From Sporosarcina sp. (GTDB lineage: Bacteria > Bacillota > Bacilli > Bacillales_A > Planococcaceae): DNA of 64,000 nucleotides. Made by a program: the position numbers and the translations under genes. The notes under the pieces are model-generated. The model saw only the letters and a program-made list of their open reading frames with translations. It did no database searches and was not told the origin of the DNA. Of the stretch, positions 1 to 10,492 are shown piece after piece. The stretch spans positions 1-64,000 of the forward strand of contig JAPFCR010000008.1 of NCBI GenBank assembly GCA_026169375.1, in the 5' to 3' direction. The stretch's first letter is position 1, and each line of letters begins with the position of its first letter.

Positions 1-66
1 CATCATTCTTGTAATCACTTGTTCTTTAAATTCTTTATTGTATCTCGTACCATTTTTCTTATTCAC
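1..66 (-). mobile_element. N-terminus of an IS3-like transposase OrfA, truncated by the window edge
   Basis: Reverse strand reads GTG AAT AAG AAA AAT GGT ACG AGA TAC AAT AAA GAA TTT AAA GAA CAA GTG ATT... = (M)NKKNGTRYNKEFKEQVITRMM, preceded by a GGAGGG SD; typical IS3 OrfA N-terminus. Confidence 0.6.
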
Positions 67-653
67 GTCGTATTCCCTCCGTTTATTTTCTAATTATAAC
101 AGGAGAGTTCTATACGACAACTAGCCTAACATAGGGGGAAACCATCCTCTATTTGGAATCTTTCAACCAAAGGTAGATATTCTTTCAAAGGAAGCTCAAA
201 CAGTTCTACATTATACACAGATTACTTATTGACAGGGAAAAGTTCAGTTAATATTTTTGTGAAAAATACCGATCATCAATATTCATTGAAATTTAAAGTT
301 AAACGAAAAGATCTTATTTTTGATAATACAGTAGGATCATACGTAGTACCGTTAGGTAAATCTGGTTCAGTTACTTTGTCACTTAATAAGTCTTCTAATT
401 ATTACATTGAATTTACTGGACCAAATAATTTCTCTGGATATATCCAATGATTTCCCACAAAAAGCATACTGAAATTAGTATAACTATCTGATATATTCTT
501 GAAGGAAATCCAAGAAGCCGAAAAACAACTTGCAGCCACTAAACAGAAAAAAATGGTGGATATTTTGGAAATAAAAAAAGAGTGGCCGAAGCCACTCTTA
601 ATAATCCGAATCCCTATAAATATCTTCTGCCATAGGTACTGTTTTCAAACAAA

Positions 654-1085
654 TCACCCTATTGAAGCTCTCATTAAACGATATGTTCCACTTCCATAAA
701 GCCCCACTCTAATATGTGTTGTATATTCAACGGGACTATATTTCAAAGCTTTAAATTTACCAACGCTCGAAACTTCAACAACACTTGGATCTAGTCTAGT
801 AGCTTTTGTAGAATCTGTTTTCCCATAAAAAGGACCATTTAAAATAGCATCATAAGAATAATTGCCTACTTTACCTGAACCCCATAAAAAGTTACCAGTT
901 AAAATGTGATTAAAATTAAATCCAGCAGTATTCTTTACCTCTGCTCTAAAGTATTTCCCTTGTTGTGCTGCAAATAAAGTAATATGAGGTTCCTCGACTT
1001 GAAACGCCAAACTTAAAGGCTCCGCTTGAAAACTCAAATCACCATATACAGTTACATCTGTTTCTCCTTGTTCTAACTGTTGCAT
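654..1085 (-). CDS. Hypothetical protein (143 aa)
   Basis: Intact ORF from track; no family recognised. Confidence 0.4.
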   Translation of the reverse strand: MQQLEQGETDVTVYGDLSFQAEPLSLAFQVEEPHITLFAAQQGKYFRAEVKNTAGFNFNHILTGNFLWGSGKVGNYSYDAILNGPFYGKTDSTKATRLDPSVVEVSSVGKFKALKYSPVEYTTHIRVGLYGSGTYRLMRASIG

Positions 1086-1101
1086 TTGATTTTACAATGA
1101 A

Positions 1102-1233
1102 CCGAAAATTAAAATACTCAATTACGTTGCTTACGGTTATCGAAGTTTCATGAACTATAAAAACCGCATTTTAACTCATTTTAAATTTAAGCCACTTGAA
1201 CCTGGGGGAGAAACAAGGATTATCGCCTTTTGA
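1102..1233 (+). pseudogene. C-terminal remnant of an ISL3-like transposase
   Basis: Reads PKIKILNYVAYGYRSFMNYKNRILTHFKFKPLEPGGETRIIAF*, resembling ISL3 transposase C-termini; no N-terminal part present. Confidence 0.55.
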
Positions 1234-1385
1234 AGCTAGAAAGCGCCATCTGGAACGGAAAGAAACGGAGTATTGGGCTAATCTCTCTAGTATTATATCA
1301 AAATAGGTTGTATGTTCAGAAAGTTTCTTATATAATGTTAAGTATAAATGAATGGTTATTCATTCGTGGGGGAGGAGATGTGAAA

Positions 1386-2942
1386 ATGAATTTAGTGTCG
1401 ACAGTTCAACAAACGGCAGTTGAGCAACCAGAAAAAATTGCTTATCATTTTATGGGGAAAGATACGACGTACGCAGAGTTTGATGCGTCGGTTGCTCGGC
1501 TGGCTTCGGCGTTAGAAGCGTTAGGCGTTCAAAAAGGGGATCACGTCGCATTTTTACTTGGGAATACACCGCATTTTTTATTATCTCTTTATGCAACAAT
1601 GAGACTTGGGGCAATCGCAATTCCAATTAATCCAATTTATACACCTGATGAAATTTCGTACATTATACATAATAGTGATGCGAAAATCGTTGTATCGATA
1701 GGTCAATTATTGCCACTTGTTGAAAAAGCGGCGGCTGCATTTGCGACTGTGGAGCATTATGTGGTTTGTGAAACTGAAGAAGATACGAAAGACAAAGTTC
1801 ATGCCTTACCAGAAAGACTCAAAGAGAAAGTTCATTTATTCAACGAGTTGATCATGAAGAAAGATCATGAAAATGTACCTGTTGAAGTAGAAACCGATGA
1901 TACAGCGATTATTTTATATACGTCTGGCACGACAGGAAGTCCGAAAGGTGCGATGTTAACGCATGGAAATTTATATTCAAATGCGTGTGACGTGGCGAAT
2001 TATTTAGGGTTTCAAGCTGGAGATCGTGTCGTTGCGACGTTGCCCGTATTTCATGTGTTTGCTTTAACAGTTGTTGTCAATGCGCCGTTAGTAAGAGGGG
2101 CAGAAATTTTACTCATTCCACGCTTTATCCCGGCAGATGTCTTTCAAACGATTCGGGAGAAAAAGGCAACTGTTTTTGCAGGCGTGCCAACGATGTATAA
2201 TTTCTTATACCAATTTCCTGGTGGAAAGAAAGAAGATTTTGCAACTGTTCGTTTCGCGATTTCAGGGGGATCATCTTTACCTGTTGCGCTCCTTCATAAT
2301 TTTGAAGAAAAATTTGATGTGCGTATTTCAGAAGGTTACGGTTTATCCGAAGCTTCACCAGTCACTTGTTTTAACCCCATTGACCGAGAGCGAGTACCAG
2401 GTTCTATCGGGACGAGCATTATGAATGTTGAAAATAAAATTGTGAATGAACTCGGTGAAGAAGTTCCGAATGGTGAAGTAGGGGAACTCATCGTTCGCGG
2501 TCCGAATGTTATGAAAGGGTATTATAATATGCCAGAAGAAACAGAAGTTACGCTGCGGGACGGTTGGTTATATACAGGAGATTTAGCGCGGAAAGATGAA
2601 AGCGGTTACTTTTATATTGTTGACAGAAAAAAAGATTTAGTCATCGTCGGTGGTTATAATGTTTATCCGCGTGAAGTGGAAGAAGTTTTATTTGAACATC
2701 GAGATGTCGTCGAAGCGGCGGTCATCGGTGTTCCGGATATTGACTTTGGGGAAGTTGTGTATGCTTTTGTTGTGATGAAAGAAGGCGCTCGGGAAGATGA
2801 GGAAGCGTTACTCAATTATTGTTCAAAAAAACTAGCAAAATATAAAGTACCAAAGCATATCGATTTTTTAGAAGAATTACCGAAAAATACGACAGGGAAA
2901 ATCTTACGTCGTTCATTAAGTGCGCACGTGACATTGGTTTAA
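1386..2942 (+). CDS. lcfB: Long-chain fatty-acid--CoA ligase
   Basis: MNLVSTVQQTAVEQPEKIAYHF...; AMP-binding motif YTSGTTGSPKGAMLTH, GWLYTGDLARKDESGYFYIVDRKKD, NTTGKILRR; closely resembles B. subtilis LcfB. Confidence 0.85.
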   Translation: MNLVSTVQQTAVEQPEKIAYHFMGKDTTYAEFDASVARLASALEALGVQKGDHVAFLLGNTPHFLLSLYATMRLGAIAIPINPIYTPDEISYIIHNSDAKIVVSIGQLLPLVEKAAAAFATVEHYVVCETEEDTKDKVHALPERLKEKVHLFNELIMKKDHENVPVEVETDDTAIILYTSGTTGSPKGAMLTHGNLYSNACDVANYLGFQAGDRVVATLPVFHVFALTVVVNAPLVRGAEILLIPRFIPADVFQTIREKKATVFAGVPTMYNFLYQFPGGKKEDFATVRFAISGGSSLPVALLHNFEEKFDVRISEGYGLSEASPVTCFNPIDRERVPGSIGTSIMNVENKIVNELGEEVPNGEVGELIVRGPNVMKGYYNMPEETEVTLRDGWLYTGDLARKDESGYFYIVDRKKDLVIVGGYNVYPREVEEVLFEHRDVVEAAVIGVPDIDFGEVVYAFVVMKEGAREDEEALLNYCSKKLAKYKVPKHIDFLEELPKNTTGKILRRSLSAHVTLV

Positions 2943-3027
2943 GTAATGCTATTTAACTCGAATTTTACAAAGATGTCTGCTCCTGGTGCCATTTGAGAGT
3001 GTGGTGGGACTTGGCATCTCGTACTTC

Positions 3028-3061
3028 AAGGCCTTCTTATTTTGTGAAAGAAGGTCTTTTT
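3028..3061 (+). terminator. Intrinsic terminator
   Basis: AAGGCCTTCTT...AAGAAGGTCTTTTT stem-loop plus T-run. Confidence 0.7.
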
Positions 3062-3138
3062 CATATGAAAATAAAGGGGAATTGTTCCGAATGTCGAAGT
3101 AAGATTTCAAAGCGAATGATTTTAAGGAGGCATTTTTT

Positions 3139-5118
3139 ATGACAAAAAGAAAATTACGAGTAGAAGATTTATATGAATTTGTATCGGTTGCAAGTCCAAA
3201 ATTATCACCCAATCAACAGGAAGCGGTTTTTCTAAAGACTTCTATCGATGAAGAAAAAAATGATTATATTGCAAATTTATTTCACGTTCAATTAGACACG
3301 CATGAAGTAACACAATGGACATATGGGAAAGAGCGAATTTCATCACCTGCTTGGTCATATGATGGAAAACAAATTGCTTTTTTATCAAACAGAGATGAGA
3401 CAACACAATTATATGTAATGCTAGCAAATGGCGGAGAAGCCAAGCAGGTGACAGACTTTGAAAAAGGGGTGTCGAGCTTTCTTTGGTCACCGTGTGGAAA
3501 GAAAATTTGGATAAATGCTGCGGTAAAAGAAAATGAGACGTTTACATATAAGGAAGAAAAAATCGAAAATAAAAAACCAACCGCTTATCGTACAACAAAA
3601 ATGAAGTACCAAGCAGACGGTGTTGGCCTGATTCCGCAAGATACGTATCGTCAAATTGGTGTGGTCGATCTTGAAACAGGGGATGTTACCCAATTTACAG
3701 AAGGGAATCACCAATATCATTTAATGGCTGTTTCAAATAAAGGCGAACAACTTGTAATCGGTGTGAACCGTACTGAAAATCAAGACAATGAATTTAAATT
3801 ACCGCTTTATCTCGTTGATACCGGGTCAAAAGAAGAAACGACAATTATTGAAGCGAACGGCAATTATGGAAATGCTGTGTTTTCTCATGATGATGCGTAT
3901 ATTGCGTATACAGGTGCAGATCGTTCTTATGAAAATGCGACACAGCCGGAACTTTTCGTTTACAACCGTGAAGCCAAAACGAATACTTGTATAACAGAAA
4001 GTATTGATGCACCTGTTGGCGATTTAGTTGTTTCGGATGCCCAGCAAGGTATTAGCGCATCACCAGTTGTGTGGACGAAAGATCATGACCTTTATTTCCA
4101 ATTATCAACAATGGGAGATGTACGTCTTTATTATGCTTCATTAGACGGGGCGATTTTCCCAGCATCACAGGAAAATGAACATATTTATGATTATGATGTC
4201 GCAAAAGACGGCACATTTGCAGTTGTTGCAGTGAGTAACTCAGTTCATCCAGGTGAATTGTATAAACAAACGATTGCTACGGGAGAACGAGAAGCATTAA
4301 CGGCGATGAATAAAGATTTCGTTGACACAGTAGAGCTTGTGCAACCTGAAGCAATTGTTTATAAAGGACAGAAAGATTGGGATGTTCACGGTTGGTTAAT
4401 GAAACCGGCTGGATTTGAAGAAGGAAAAAAGTATCCGTTTATCGTTGAAATTCACGGCGGTCCAGCGACGATGTATGGCAATTCATTTTTCCATGAGATG
4501 CAAGTGCTTGCTGCGAAAGGATATGGTGTGCTTTACGTGAATCCGCGTGGTAGTCACGGATACAACCAAGAATTTGTCGATGCGGTGCGCGGCGATTATG
4601 GTGGCGGCGATTATGCAGATATTATGGACGGTTTGGATTATGTTCTTTCAGAAAATGACTGGATTGACACGGATAGACTGGGGGTAACAGGCGGTAGTTA
4701 TGGTGGATTTATGACGAACTGGATTGTTGGGCATACAAATCGTTTTAAAGCAGCCGTTACACAACGTTCGATTTCTAACTGGGTAAGTTTTTACGGTGTA
4801 TCCGACATCGGTTATTATTTCAGCGAATGGCAACACGGAGCGGATATGAATGATGTAGACAAATTATGGGATTTCTCACCGTTAAAGTATGCGAAAAATA
4901 TTGAAACACCGCTGTTAATTCTCCATAGTGAAGATGATTTACGATGCCCGATGGAACAAGCGGAGCAATTATTTATCACACTAAAGAGAATAGGGAAAGA
5001 AACAGAACTTGTCCGTTTCCCAGAAGCAGATCATAACTTATCGAGAACGGGAATTCCGAATTTACGAATTGAACGATTAAACGAAATGACAAATTGGTTT
5101 GAGCACTATTTAACTTGA
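3139..5118 (+). CDS. S9 family prolyl oligopeptidase-type peptidase (YuxL-like)
   Basis: N-terminal WD40-like beta-propeller, C-terminal GGSYGGFMTNW nucleophile motif, HSEDDLRCP, DHNLSRTG. Confidence 0.85.
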   Translation: MTKRKLRVEDLYEFVSVASPKLSPNQQEAVFLKTSIDEEKNDYIANLFHVQLDTHEVTQWTYGKERISSPAWSYDGKQIAFLSNRDETTQLYVMLANGGEAKQVTDFEKGVSSFLWSPCGKKIWINAAVKENETFTYKEEKIENKKPTAYRTTKMKYQADGVGLIPQDTYRQIGVVDLETGDVTQFTEGNHQYHLMAVSNKGEQLVIGVNRTENQDNEFKLPLYLVDTGSKEETTIIEANGNYGNAVFSHDDAYIAYTGADRSYENATQPELFVYNREAKTNTCITESIDAPVGDLVVSDAQQGISASPVVWTKDHDLYFQLSTMGDVRLYYASLDGAIFPASQENEHIYDYDVAKDGTFAVVAVSNSVHPGELYKQTIATGEREALTAMNKDFVDTVELVQPEAIVYKGQKDWDVHGWLMKPAGFEEGKKYPFIVEIHGGPATMYGNSFFHEMQVLAAKGYGVLYVNPRGSHGYNQEFVDAVRGDYGGGDYADIMDGLDYVLSENDWIDTDRLGVTGGSYGGFMTNWIVGHTNRFKAAVTQRSISNWVSFYGVSDIGYYFSEWQHGADMNDVDKLWDFSPLKYAKNIETPLLILHSEDDLRCPMEQAEQLFITLKRIGKETELVRFPEADHNLSRTGIPNLRIERLNEMTNWFEHYLT

Positions 5119-5266
5119 TAGAGCCACGCATCCAATTCGCAACTTGTTCACAAAAGGTTACTAGTTTGGAAATCATTTCCTTAAAAACTTTGCATCTAAA
5201 GACAAGAAAGATGTAAAATGGAGATATAAAGTAACTGTTGAAACGAAATGCGAGGAGCTGGATGGA

Positions 5267-5542
5267 ATGGCTATAAAAAATGTAATGGAGACGATTGTGC
5301 AAGACGTGCTCAAAAATAATTTAACACAATTGCGAATGACTTGTACATGTGACCGCTGTTTAGACGATGTGCGGGCGCATGCACTTAATCATTTGCCGCC
5401 AAAATATATTGTAAACCCGGAACACCAACCGTATATTCGAGCGGTTCATGAAGTAAACCAAAACGAAGCACTTAATGTATTAAAAATCGTTACACAAGCC
5501 GCAACAGTGATCTCGGACAGGCCACGATGTGGAAATATATAA
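5267..5542 (+). CDS. comFB: Late competence development protein ComFB family
   Basis: MAIKNVMETIVQDVL...MTCTCDRCLDDVRAHALNHLPPKYIV; ComFB-like cysteine motif. Confidence 0.75.
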   Translation: MAIKNVMETIVQDVLKNNLTQLRMTCTCDRCLDDVRAHALNHLPPKYIVNPEHQPYIRAVHEVNQNEALNVLKIVTQAATVISDRPRCGNI

Positions 5543-5544
5543 TA

Positions 5545-5586
5545 AAAAGGCATTTGTCGTTCAAATCAGAATGACAAATGCCTTTT
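5545..5586. terminator. Bidirectional intrinsic terminator
   Basis: AAAAGGCATTTGTC...GACAAATGCCTTTT between convergent genes. Confidence 0.75.
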
Positions 5587-5590
5587 GTAT

Positions 5591-6478
5591 TTAAAATAAT
5601 TTTAAAAACGCTGCCGGTACTTTTGATTCGAATGATAAAGCTTTACCTGTTACTGGATGTGTCAATGAAATTTTATGCGCATGTAACCCGAGTCTTCCGA
5701 GGGGGCGTGTTTCGGCGCCGTATTTTCGGTCTCCAACAATCGGGTGCTTTAAATCTTGCATATGGACACGAATTTGGTTTTTTCGACCCGTTTCTAACCG
5801 CACTTCTAATAAAGAGTTATGGCGATTCTTTTTCAGCACTTTATAATGTGTGACTGCTTTTTGTCCATCATTCGGTCGATAACTCGAATAAACGACAAAT
5901 GCTTTATTTTCTTTTAACCAAGTTGTAATCGTCCCGTCTTTTCTCACACTACCTTCAACGAGCGCCGTATACGCACGTTCTGGAACGATATTATGCCAAT
6001 CATTTTGCAAAGTTTGCTGTACGTCTTTATTTTTCGCGAATATCATCACACCAGACGTATCACGGTCAAGACGGTGTACGATGAAAACACGATTTCTTGG
6101 ATCGACTGTTTTTACATAATCCATTAATTGGCGATATGCGGTGATGTGACGTTCATTTTTAGACGCAACAGTGAGAAGCCCAGCATCTTTTTCAATAACA
6201 AGTAAATCATCATCTTCGAATAAAATCCGAATCCCTGATAACTTTACCGTCTCCGTCGCAACGCGCGAATGAATTTGAACGACATCTCCTGGGTGAAGCG
6301 GGTCGTCGAATTGTGTCGACGCTTTTCCGTTAATGACAACTTGTCCACGGCTCAGAATTCCTTTTACTGTATTTCGACTACGGTTTGGTATCCTTTCATA
6401 TAAAAATGCGAGTAATTTATGCGGCGTTTCTACCGTCCACTTTTCATCCAACTCGCGTGATCTAGCTTTTCTTTTCAT
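5591..6478 (-). CDS. RluA family RNA pseudouridine synthase
   Basis: HRLDRDTSGVMIFAKN, S4-like N-terminus, GRKNQIRVHM. Confidence 0.9.
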   Translation of the reverse strand: MKRKARSRELDEKWTVETPHKLLAFLYERIPNRSRNTVKGILSRGQVVINGKASTQFDDPLHPGDVVQIHSRVATETVKLSGIRILFEDDDLLVIEKDAGLLTVASKNERHITAYRQLMDYVKTVDPRNRVFIVHRLDRDTSGVMIFAKNKDVQQTLQNDWHNIVPERAYTALVEGSVRKDGTITTWLKENKAFVVYSSYRPNDGQKAVTHYKVLKKNRHNSLLEVRLETGRKNQIRVHMQDLKHPIVGDRKYGAETRPLGRLGLHAHKISLTHPVTGKALSFESKVPAAFLKLF

Positions 6479-6577
6479 ACGTAACTTCCTTTCGTAAATG
6501 TACCTGTCCCTTAACCATAATCAATCTACGGAGTGCTGTCTACTTATTCTTGCTCAAGTAGCCAGTCACGAAAACAC

Positions 6578-6640
6578 CCAGTGCCAGTCACAGACATCCA
6601 TTCACGTCCTTCTGTGAATTGTGGCTGCAGCTGGCACTGG
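6578..6640. repeat. Dispersed palindromic repeat, family A (short form)
   Basis: CCAGTGCCAGTCACAGACATCCATTCAC...GTGAATTGTGGCTGCAGCTGGCACTGG; perfect 10-bp terminal inverted repeat. Confidence 0.75.
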
Positions 6641-6649
6641 ATATAAACC

Positions 6650-7426
6650 TTATCTCCCTTTAAACTCGGGCGCTCTTTTTTCCGCGAATGCTTCTAATGC
6701 TTCGATGCGGTCTTCAGTCGGTATTGTTAATTCATACGCTTTTCGTTCAATGGCGAGGCCTGTTTGTAAGTCTACGTTCATGCCGTTTCGAACGGCGAAT
6801 TTCGCTTGTTGTAACGCAATCGGGCCATTTTTCAGCATTTCATCCGCGAAAGCAATCGTTTCATCTTCTACATTTTCATCTAGTACAACTTTTGTTAATA
6901 TGCCGTACCCATGGGCTTCATCAGCACTTAAACGACGTGCGGTTAAAATTAACTCAAGCGCTTTCGTTTCGCCGATTAAACGGGGAAGACGTTGCGTTCC
7001 TCCAGCACCTGGAATAATGGCGAGCCCTGTTTCGGTAAGGCCCATTTTTGCAGATTGTGCTGCAATCCGGAAATCGCAAGAAAGTGCCAGCTCAATACCC
7101 CCGCCAAATGCAAAGCCGTTAATCATCGCAATGGTTGGTTGTGGAAGTTGTTCAATCGCTGAAAAAACTTCCCCAATTTTATATAAATTCCGTTTTACTT
7201 GTACATCTGTTAATGTTTTCCGTTCTTTTAAATCCGCCCCCACGCTAAAAGAACGTTTTCCAGATCCTGTGAAAATGACGACACGAATGTCTGGATTAAT
7301 GCGAATCGATTCAGTCACTTCCCCGAGTTCTTGAATCATTTGATAATTAAAAGCATTTAATCCTTCTGGACGATGTAATGTAATGACTGCCAAGTTTCCC
7401 CTTTGTTCGTAAATAATTGTCTCCAT
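6650..7426 (-). CDS. Enoyl-CoA hydratase
   Basis: Crotonase fold: FSVGADLKE, NGFAFGGGIELALSCDFRIAA, IPGAGGTQRLPRLIG. Confidence 0.9.
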   Translation of the reverse strand: METIIYEQRGNLAVITLHRPEGLNAFNYQMIQELGEVTESIRINPDIRVVIFTGSGKRSFSVGADLKERKTLTDVQVKRNLYKIGEVFSAIEQLPQPTIAMINGFAFGGGIELALSCDFRIAAQSAKMGLTETGLAIIPGAGGTQRLPRLIGETKALELILTARRLSADEAHGYGILTKVVLDENVEDETIAFADEMLKNGPIALQQAKFAVRNGMNVDLQTGLAIERKAYELTIPTEDRIEALEAFAEKRAPEFKGR

Positions 7427-7620
7427 AAAATCCCCCTCATTTCATTATTCAGTCTATTTAAATGTATCACGAACGGTAATCTAGTGCTAGTAGTCCAAAA
7501 TCTTAAGGCGACAGGCATCCCGTTCATGCGGGATACATCCATGCATTTTTAAAGTCGATAAAATTCTGCGTTCCAATTTTATAGAAAATTAGGTAGAATA
7601 GAGAGCAGGAGTTGATTTTG

Positions 7621-8460
7621 TTGAAAACTGTAATCGTTACAGACAGCACGGCATATTTGCCATCACATAAAATGGAAGAACTAAACATTAAAATGATTCC
7701 ACTTGCAGTTACAATCGACGGTATTTCTTATGACGAAGAAGTGGAAATTTCACCAACTGAATTTTACGACCGAGTACGCGGAAATGGTCCATTACCGAAG
7801 ACATCACAGCCTCCAGTAGGCCGGTTTGTATCTCTTTTTGATTCATTAAAGGAAGAGTATGATGCAATTATTTCGATTCACTTATCGAGTGGCATTAGTG
7901 GTACATATGACGGGGCAACACAAGCGGGTGAAATGATAGAAGGCATTGACGTTTATCCATTTGACTCAGAATTATCTTGTTATATACAAGGATTTTATGT
8001 ACTTCGTGCAGCCAAAATGGCAAAAGACGGGGCAACGCCTGAAGAAATTTTAACAGAATTAAATGAAATGAAACAGACGATGCGCGCGTATTTCATCGTA
8101 GACGACTTAGCACATTTACAACGTGGCGGTCGATTATCGAGTGCCCAGGCGATGATTGGGAGTTTACTTCAAGTAAAACCGGTTTTACACTTTGAAGAAA
8201 AAGTCATCGTGCCATTCGAGAAAATTCGAACACGTAAAAAAGCGATGAAGCGAATTGTCGATATGCTAGCTAAAGATGCAGCGAAAATGCCGTTAGAAGC
8301 GGCAATTATTCATGCGAATTGTCCTGAAGATGCAGAAAAGTGGCTGGCTGAATTACAAGCTAAACTGCCGAATGTTGACTTTACAGTAAGTCATTTCGGT
8401 CCAGTCATTGGCACACATTTAGGTGAAGGATCGCTCGGACTTGGTTGGGTGAAAAAATAA
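7621..8460 (+). CDS. DegV family fatty-acid-binding protein
   Basis: KTVIVTDSTAYLP...LSSGISGTYDGA...QRGGRLS; upstream of comFA as in B. subtilis yviA. Confidence 0.9.
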   Translation: MKTVIVTDSTAYLPSHKMEELNIKMIPLAVTIDGISYDEEVEISPTEFYDRVRGNGPLPKTSQPPVGRFVSLFDSLKEEYDAIISIHLSSGISGTYDGATQAGEMIEGIDVYPFDSELSCYIQGFYVLRAAKMAKDGATPEEILTELNEMKQTMRAYFIVDDLAHLQRGGRLSSAQAMIGSLLQVKPVLHFEEKVIVPFEKIRTRKKAMKRIVDMLAKDAAKMPLEAAIIHANCPEDAEKWLAELQAKLPNVDFTVSHFGPVIGTHLGEGSLGLGWVKK

Positions 8461-8480
8461 AAACGGGGGTATGTTCATTG

Positions 8481-9857
8481 GTGAACCATTTTAACGAAGC
8501 TGTACAACATTTTCTAGCAGGTCGGATATGGCACCGCGAACATATCCCTTTTCTAACGGACCTTATTGACGAGCAAATTAAAGCGAGATTCATTAATGTC
8601 ATTCAAGGTGTAACAACAACGAAGAATTTCCTAAATCAATCAATCTACAAGTGCAATCGCTGTGAAAATCATGCGCAATTTAAATTTACAACATTCCACT
8701 GCGCCAAATGTGAAGGACCTTGTGCGTATTGTCGACAATGTCTTAAAATGGGACGTGTTTCTAGTTGCACAGAACTCCTTATATGGAAAGGACCGCCGAT
8801 TTCATTTCATAAACAGCATGAAAATCATTGGCAAGGAAAGTTAACCTCGCTACAGAAAAAAGCATCCATTGAACTAATGGAAAGTACGAATGAGAAAAAA
8901 TCACATCTGATTTATGCAGTTTGTGGTGCAGGGAAAACGGAAATCTTATTCGACCCGATTTACGAGTTATTACAAGAAGGAAAACGCATTTGCGTCGCAG
9001 CCCCGCGTGTAGATGTCATATTAGAATTAGAACCGAGATTTAAAGCGGCATTCCCGAGAACACCTATCGCTGCTTTATACGGCGGAGCGACACCAAAAGA
9101 AGAACCGGCGCAACTCGTTCTCGCTACGACCCATCAGCTGTATCGTTTTGAAGGAGCTTTCGATGCGATCTTTGTGGATGAAGCAGATGCATTCCCGTAT
9201 ACGGCCGATGAAACATTACAACAAGCGGTACAAAAAGCAGCGAAACCAGATGCACCGATTCACTTTGTGACGGCAACCCCAACCGGAGCACTCATTGACA
9301 GAGCAACGCGCGACCAGGCGATTTCTACCATCCCCCGACGTTTTCACGGACATCCTTTACCACTTCCACAATACGAATCCTTATGGCGTTATATTGAACA
9401 AATACATAAAGGAAACCTTCCACGTAAATTAACAGAGTGGATCCAAAAATGTATAGAGAATAAGCAACCTTTTCTTGTCTTTTTTCATCAAATTGAATTA
9501 ATGGAAAAAGCTTTACCACTTATTCAACAATTCGAACCGCGTATAGAAGCAGTTCACGCAGCACATGAAAACCGGAAAGAATATGTGCAAGCATTACGAA
9601 ATGGCGAATTTAAAGGACTCCTTACAACGACTATTTTAGAACGGGGGATCACCATTTCAAATGTACAAGTGGCAGTCGTCGGTGCGGAACAATCCATTTT
9701 CACAAAAAGTGCACTCATTCAAATTGGTGGACGCGTTGGGCGTGCAAAAGAAACGCCAGGCGGCGACTTTATCCTTTTTCATCACGGAATTACCTACGCA
9801 ATGGACGAAGCTAAAAGAGAAATTAACCAATTGAATCAAACAGGAGGCAACTTATGA
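8481..9857 (+). CDS. comFA: Competence DNA helicase ComFA
   Basis: Zn-finger cysteines CNRC...CAKC...CAYCRQC, Walker A AVCGAGKTE, DEADAF, QIGGRVGRAK; GTG start. Confidence 0.9.
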   Translation: MNHFNEAVQHFLAGRIWHREHIPFLTDLIDEQIKARFINVIQGVTTTKNFLNQSIYKCNRCENHAQFKFTTFHCAKCEGPCAYCRQCLKMGRVSSCTELLIWKGPPISFHKQHENHWQGKLTSLQKKASIELMESTNEKKSHLIYAVCGAGKTEILFDPIYELLQEGKRICVAAPRVDVILELEPRFKAAFPRTPIAALYGGATPKEEPAQLVLATTHQLYRFEGAFDAIFVDEADAFPYTADETLQQAVQKAAKPDAPIHFVTATPTGALIDRATRDQAISTIPRRFHGHPLPLPQYESLWRYIEQIHKGNLPRKLTEWIQKCIENKQPFLVFFHQIELMEKALPLIQQFEPRIEAVHAAHENRKEYVQALRNGEFKGLLTTTILERGITISNVQVAVVGAEQSIFTKSALIQIGGRVGRAKETPGGDFILFHHGITYAMDEAKREINQLNQTGGNL

Positions 9858-10456
9858 AAGCATGTTTACTTTGTGAAGCGATTTTACCCGCGCTTCCGAC
9901 ATGGCAAGCGCTCATTGGCATTGATGAACAAAAGATAATTTGTGAAAGTTGTTCAAAATCATTTGAACGTGCCGATAGTATAGATAAGACGACTGATTTA
10001 TCATCTGTGACATCGCTCTATGCATATAATGAAGCGATGCAATCTTATTTACATCAGTTTAAATTTTTACAAGATATTGCACTCGCGGCGGTTTTCAAAA
10101 AGGAACTCCAAACGATTCTAAAGCATCAGAAGAACATCGTGCCGATTCCTGTACATCCTGAAAAAAGAATGACACGTACATTCGGGCAAGTGGAAGCACT
10201 TCTTGATTATGCGAAAATACCTTATTTAAATTTATTAGAAAAGCTAGATCAAACCGCAATGGGTGAAAAAACAAGACAAGAAAGACTTAGGACAAAACCA
10301 TTATTTCAACTGAAACCAAATATACAAATTAAGCATGAAACGTATACGCTCATCGATGATATTTACACGACAGGCACAACGCTGAATCATGCGGCGAAAG
10401 TTTTACGAAAAGCAGGCGCAAAACATGTAGAAGCCGTAACGTTAATACGCGCTTGA
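9854..10456 (+). CDS. comFC: ComF family protein (amidophosphoribosyltransferase-like)
   Basis: N-terminal Cys motif, PRTase motif TLIDDIYTTGTTL; overlaps comFA. Confidence 0.9.
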   Translation: MKACLLCEAILPALPTWQALIGIDEQKIICESCSKSFERADSIDKTTDLSSVTSLYAYNEAMQSYLHQFKFLQDIALAAVFKKELQTILKHQKNIVPIPVHPEKRMTRTFGQVEALLDYAKIPYLNLLEKLDQTAMGEKTRQERLRTKPLFQLKPNIQIKHETYTLIDDIYTTGTTLNHAAKVLRKAGAKHVEAVTLIRA

Positions 10457-10492
10457 CATACGAATGATGACAAAGGAAAGTAGGGAACCATT

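Noticed and set aside
6621-7334. 237-aa plus-strand ORF
   Set aside because: Antisense to the enoyl-CoA hydratase; composition typical of a shadow ORF
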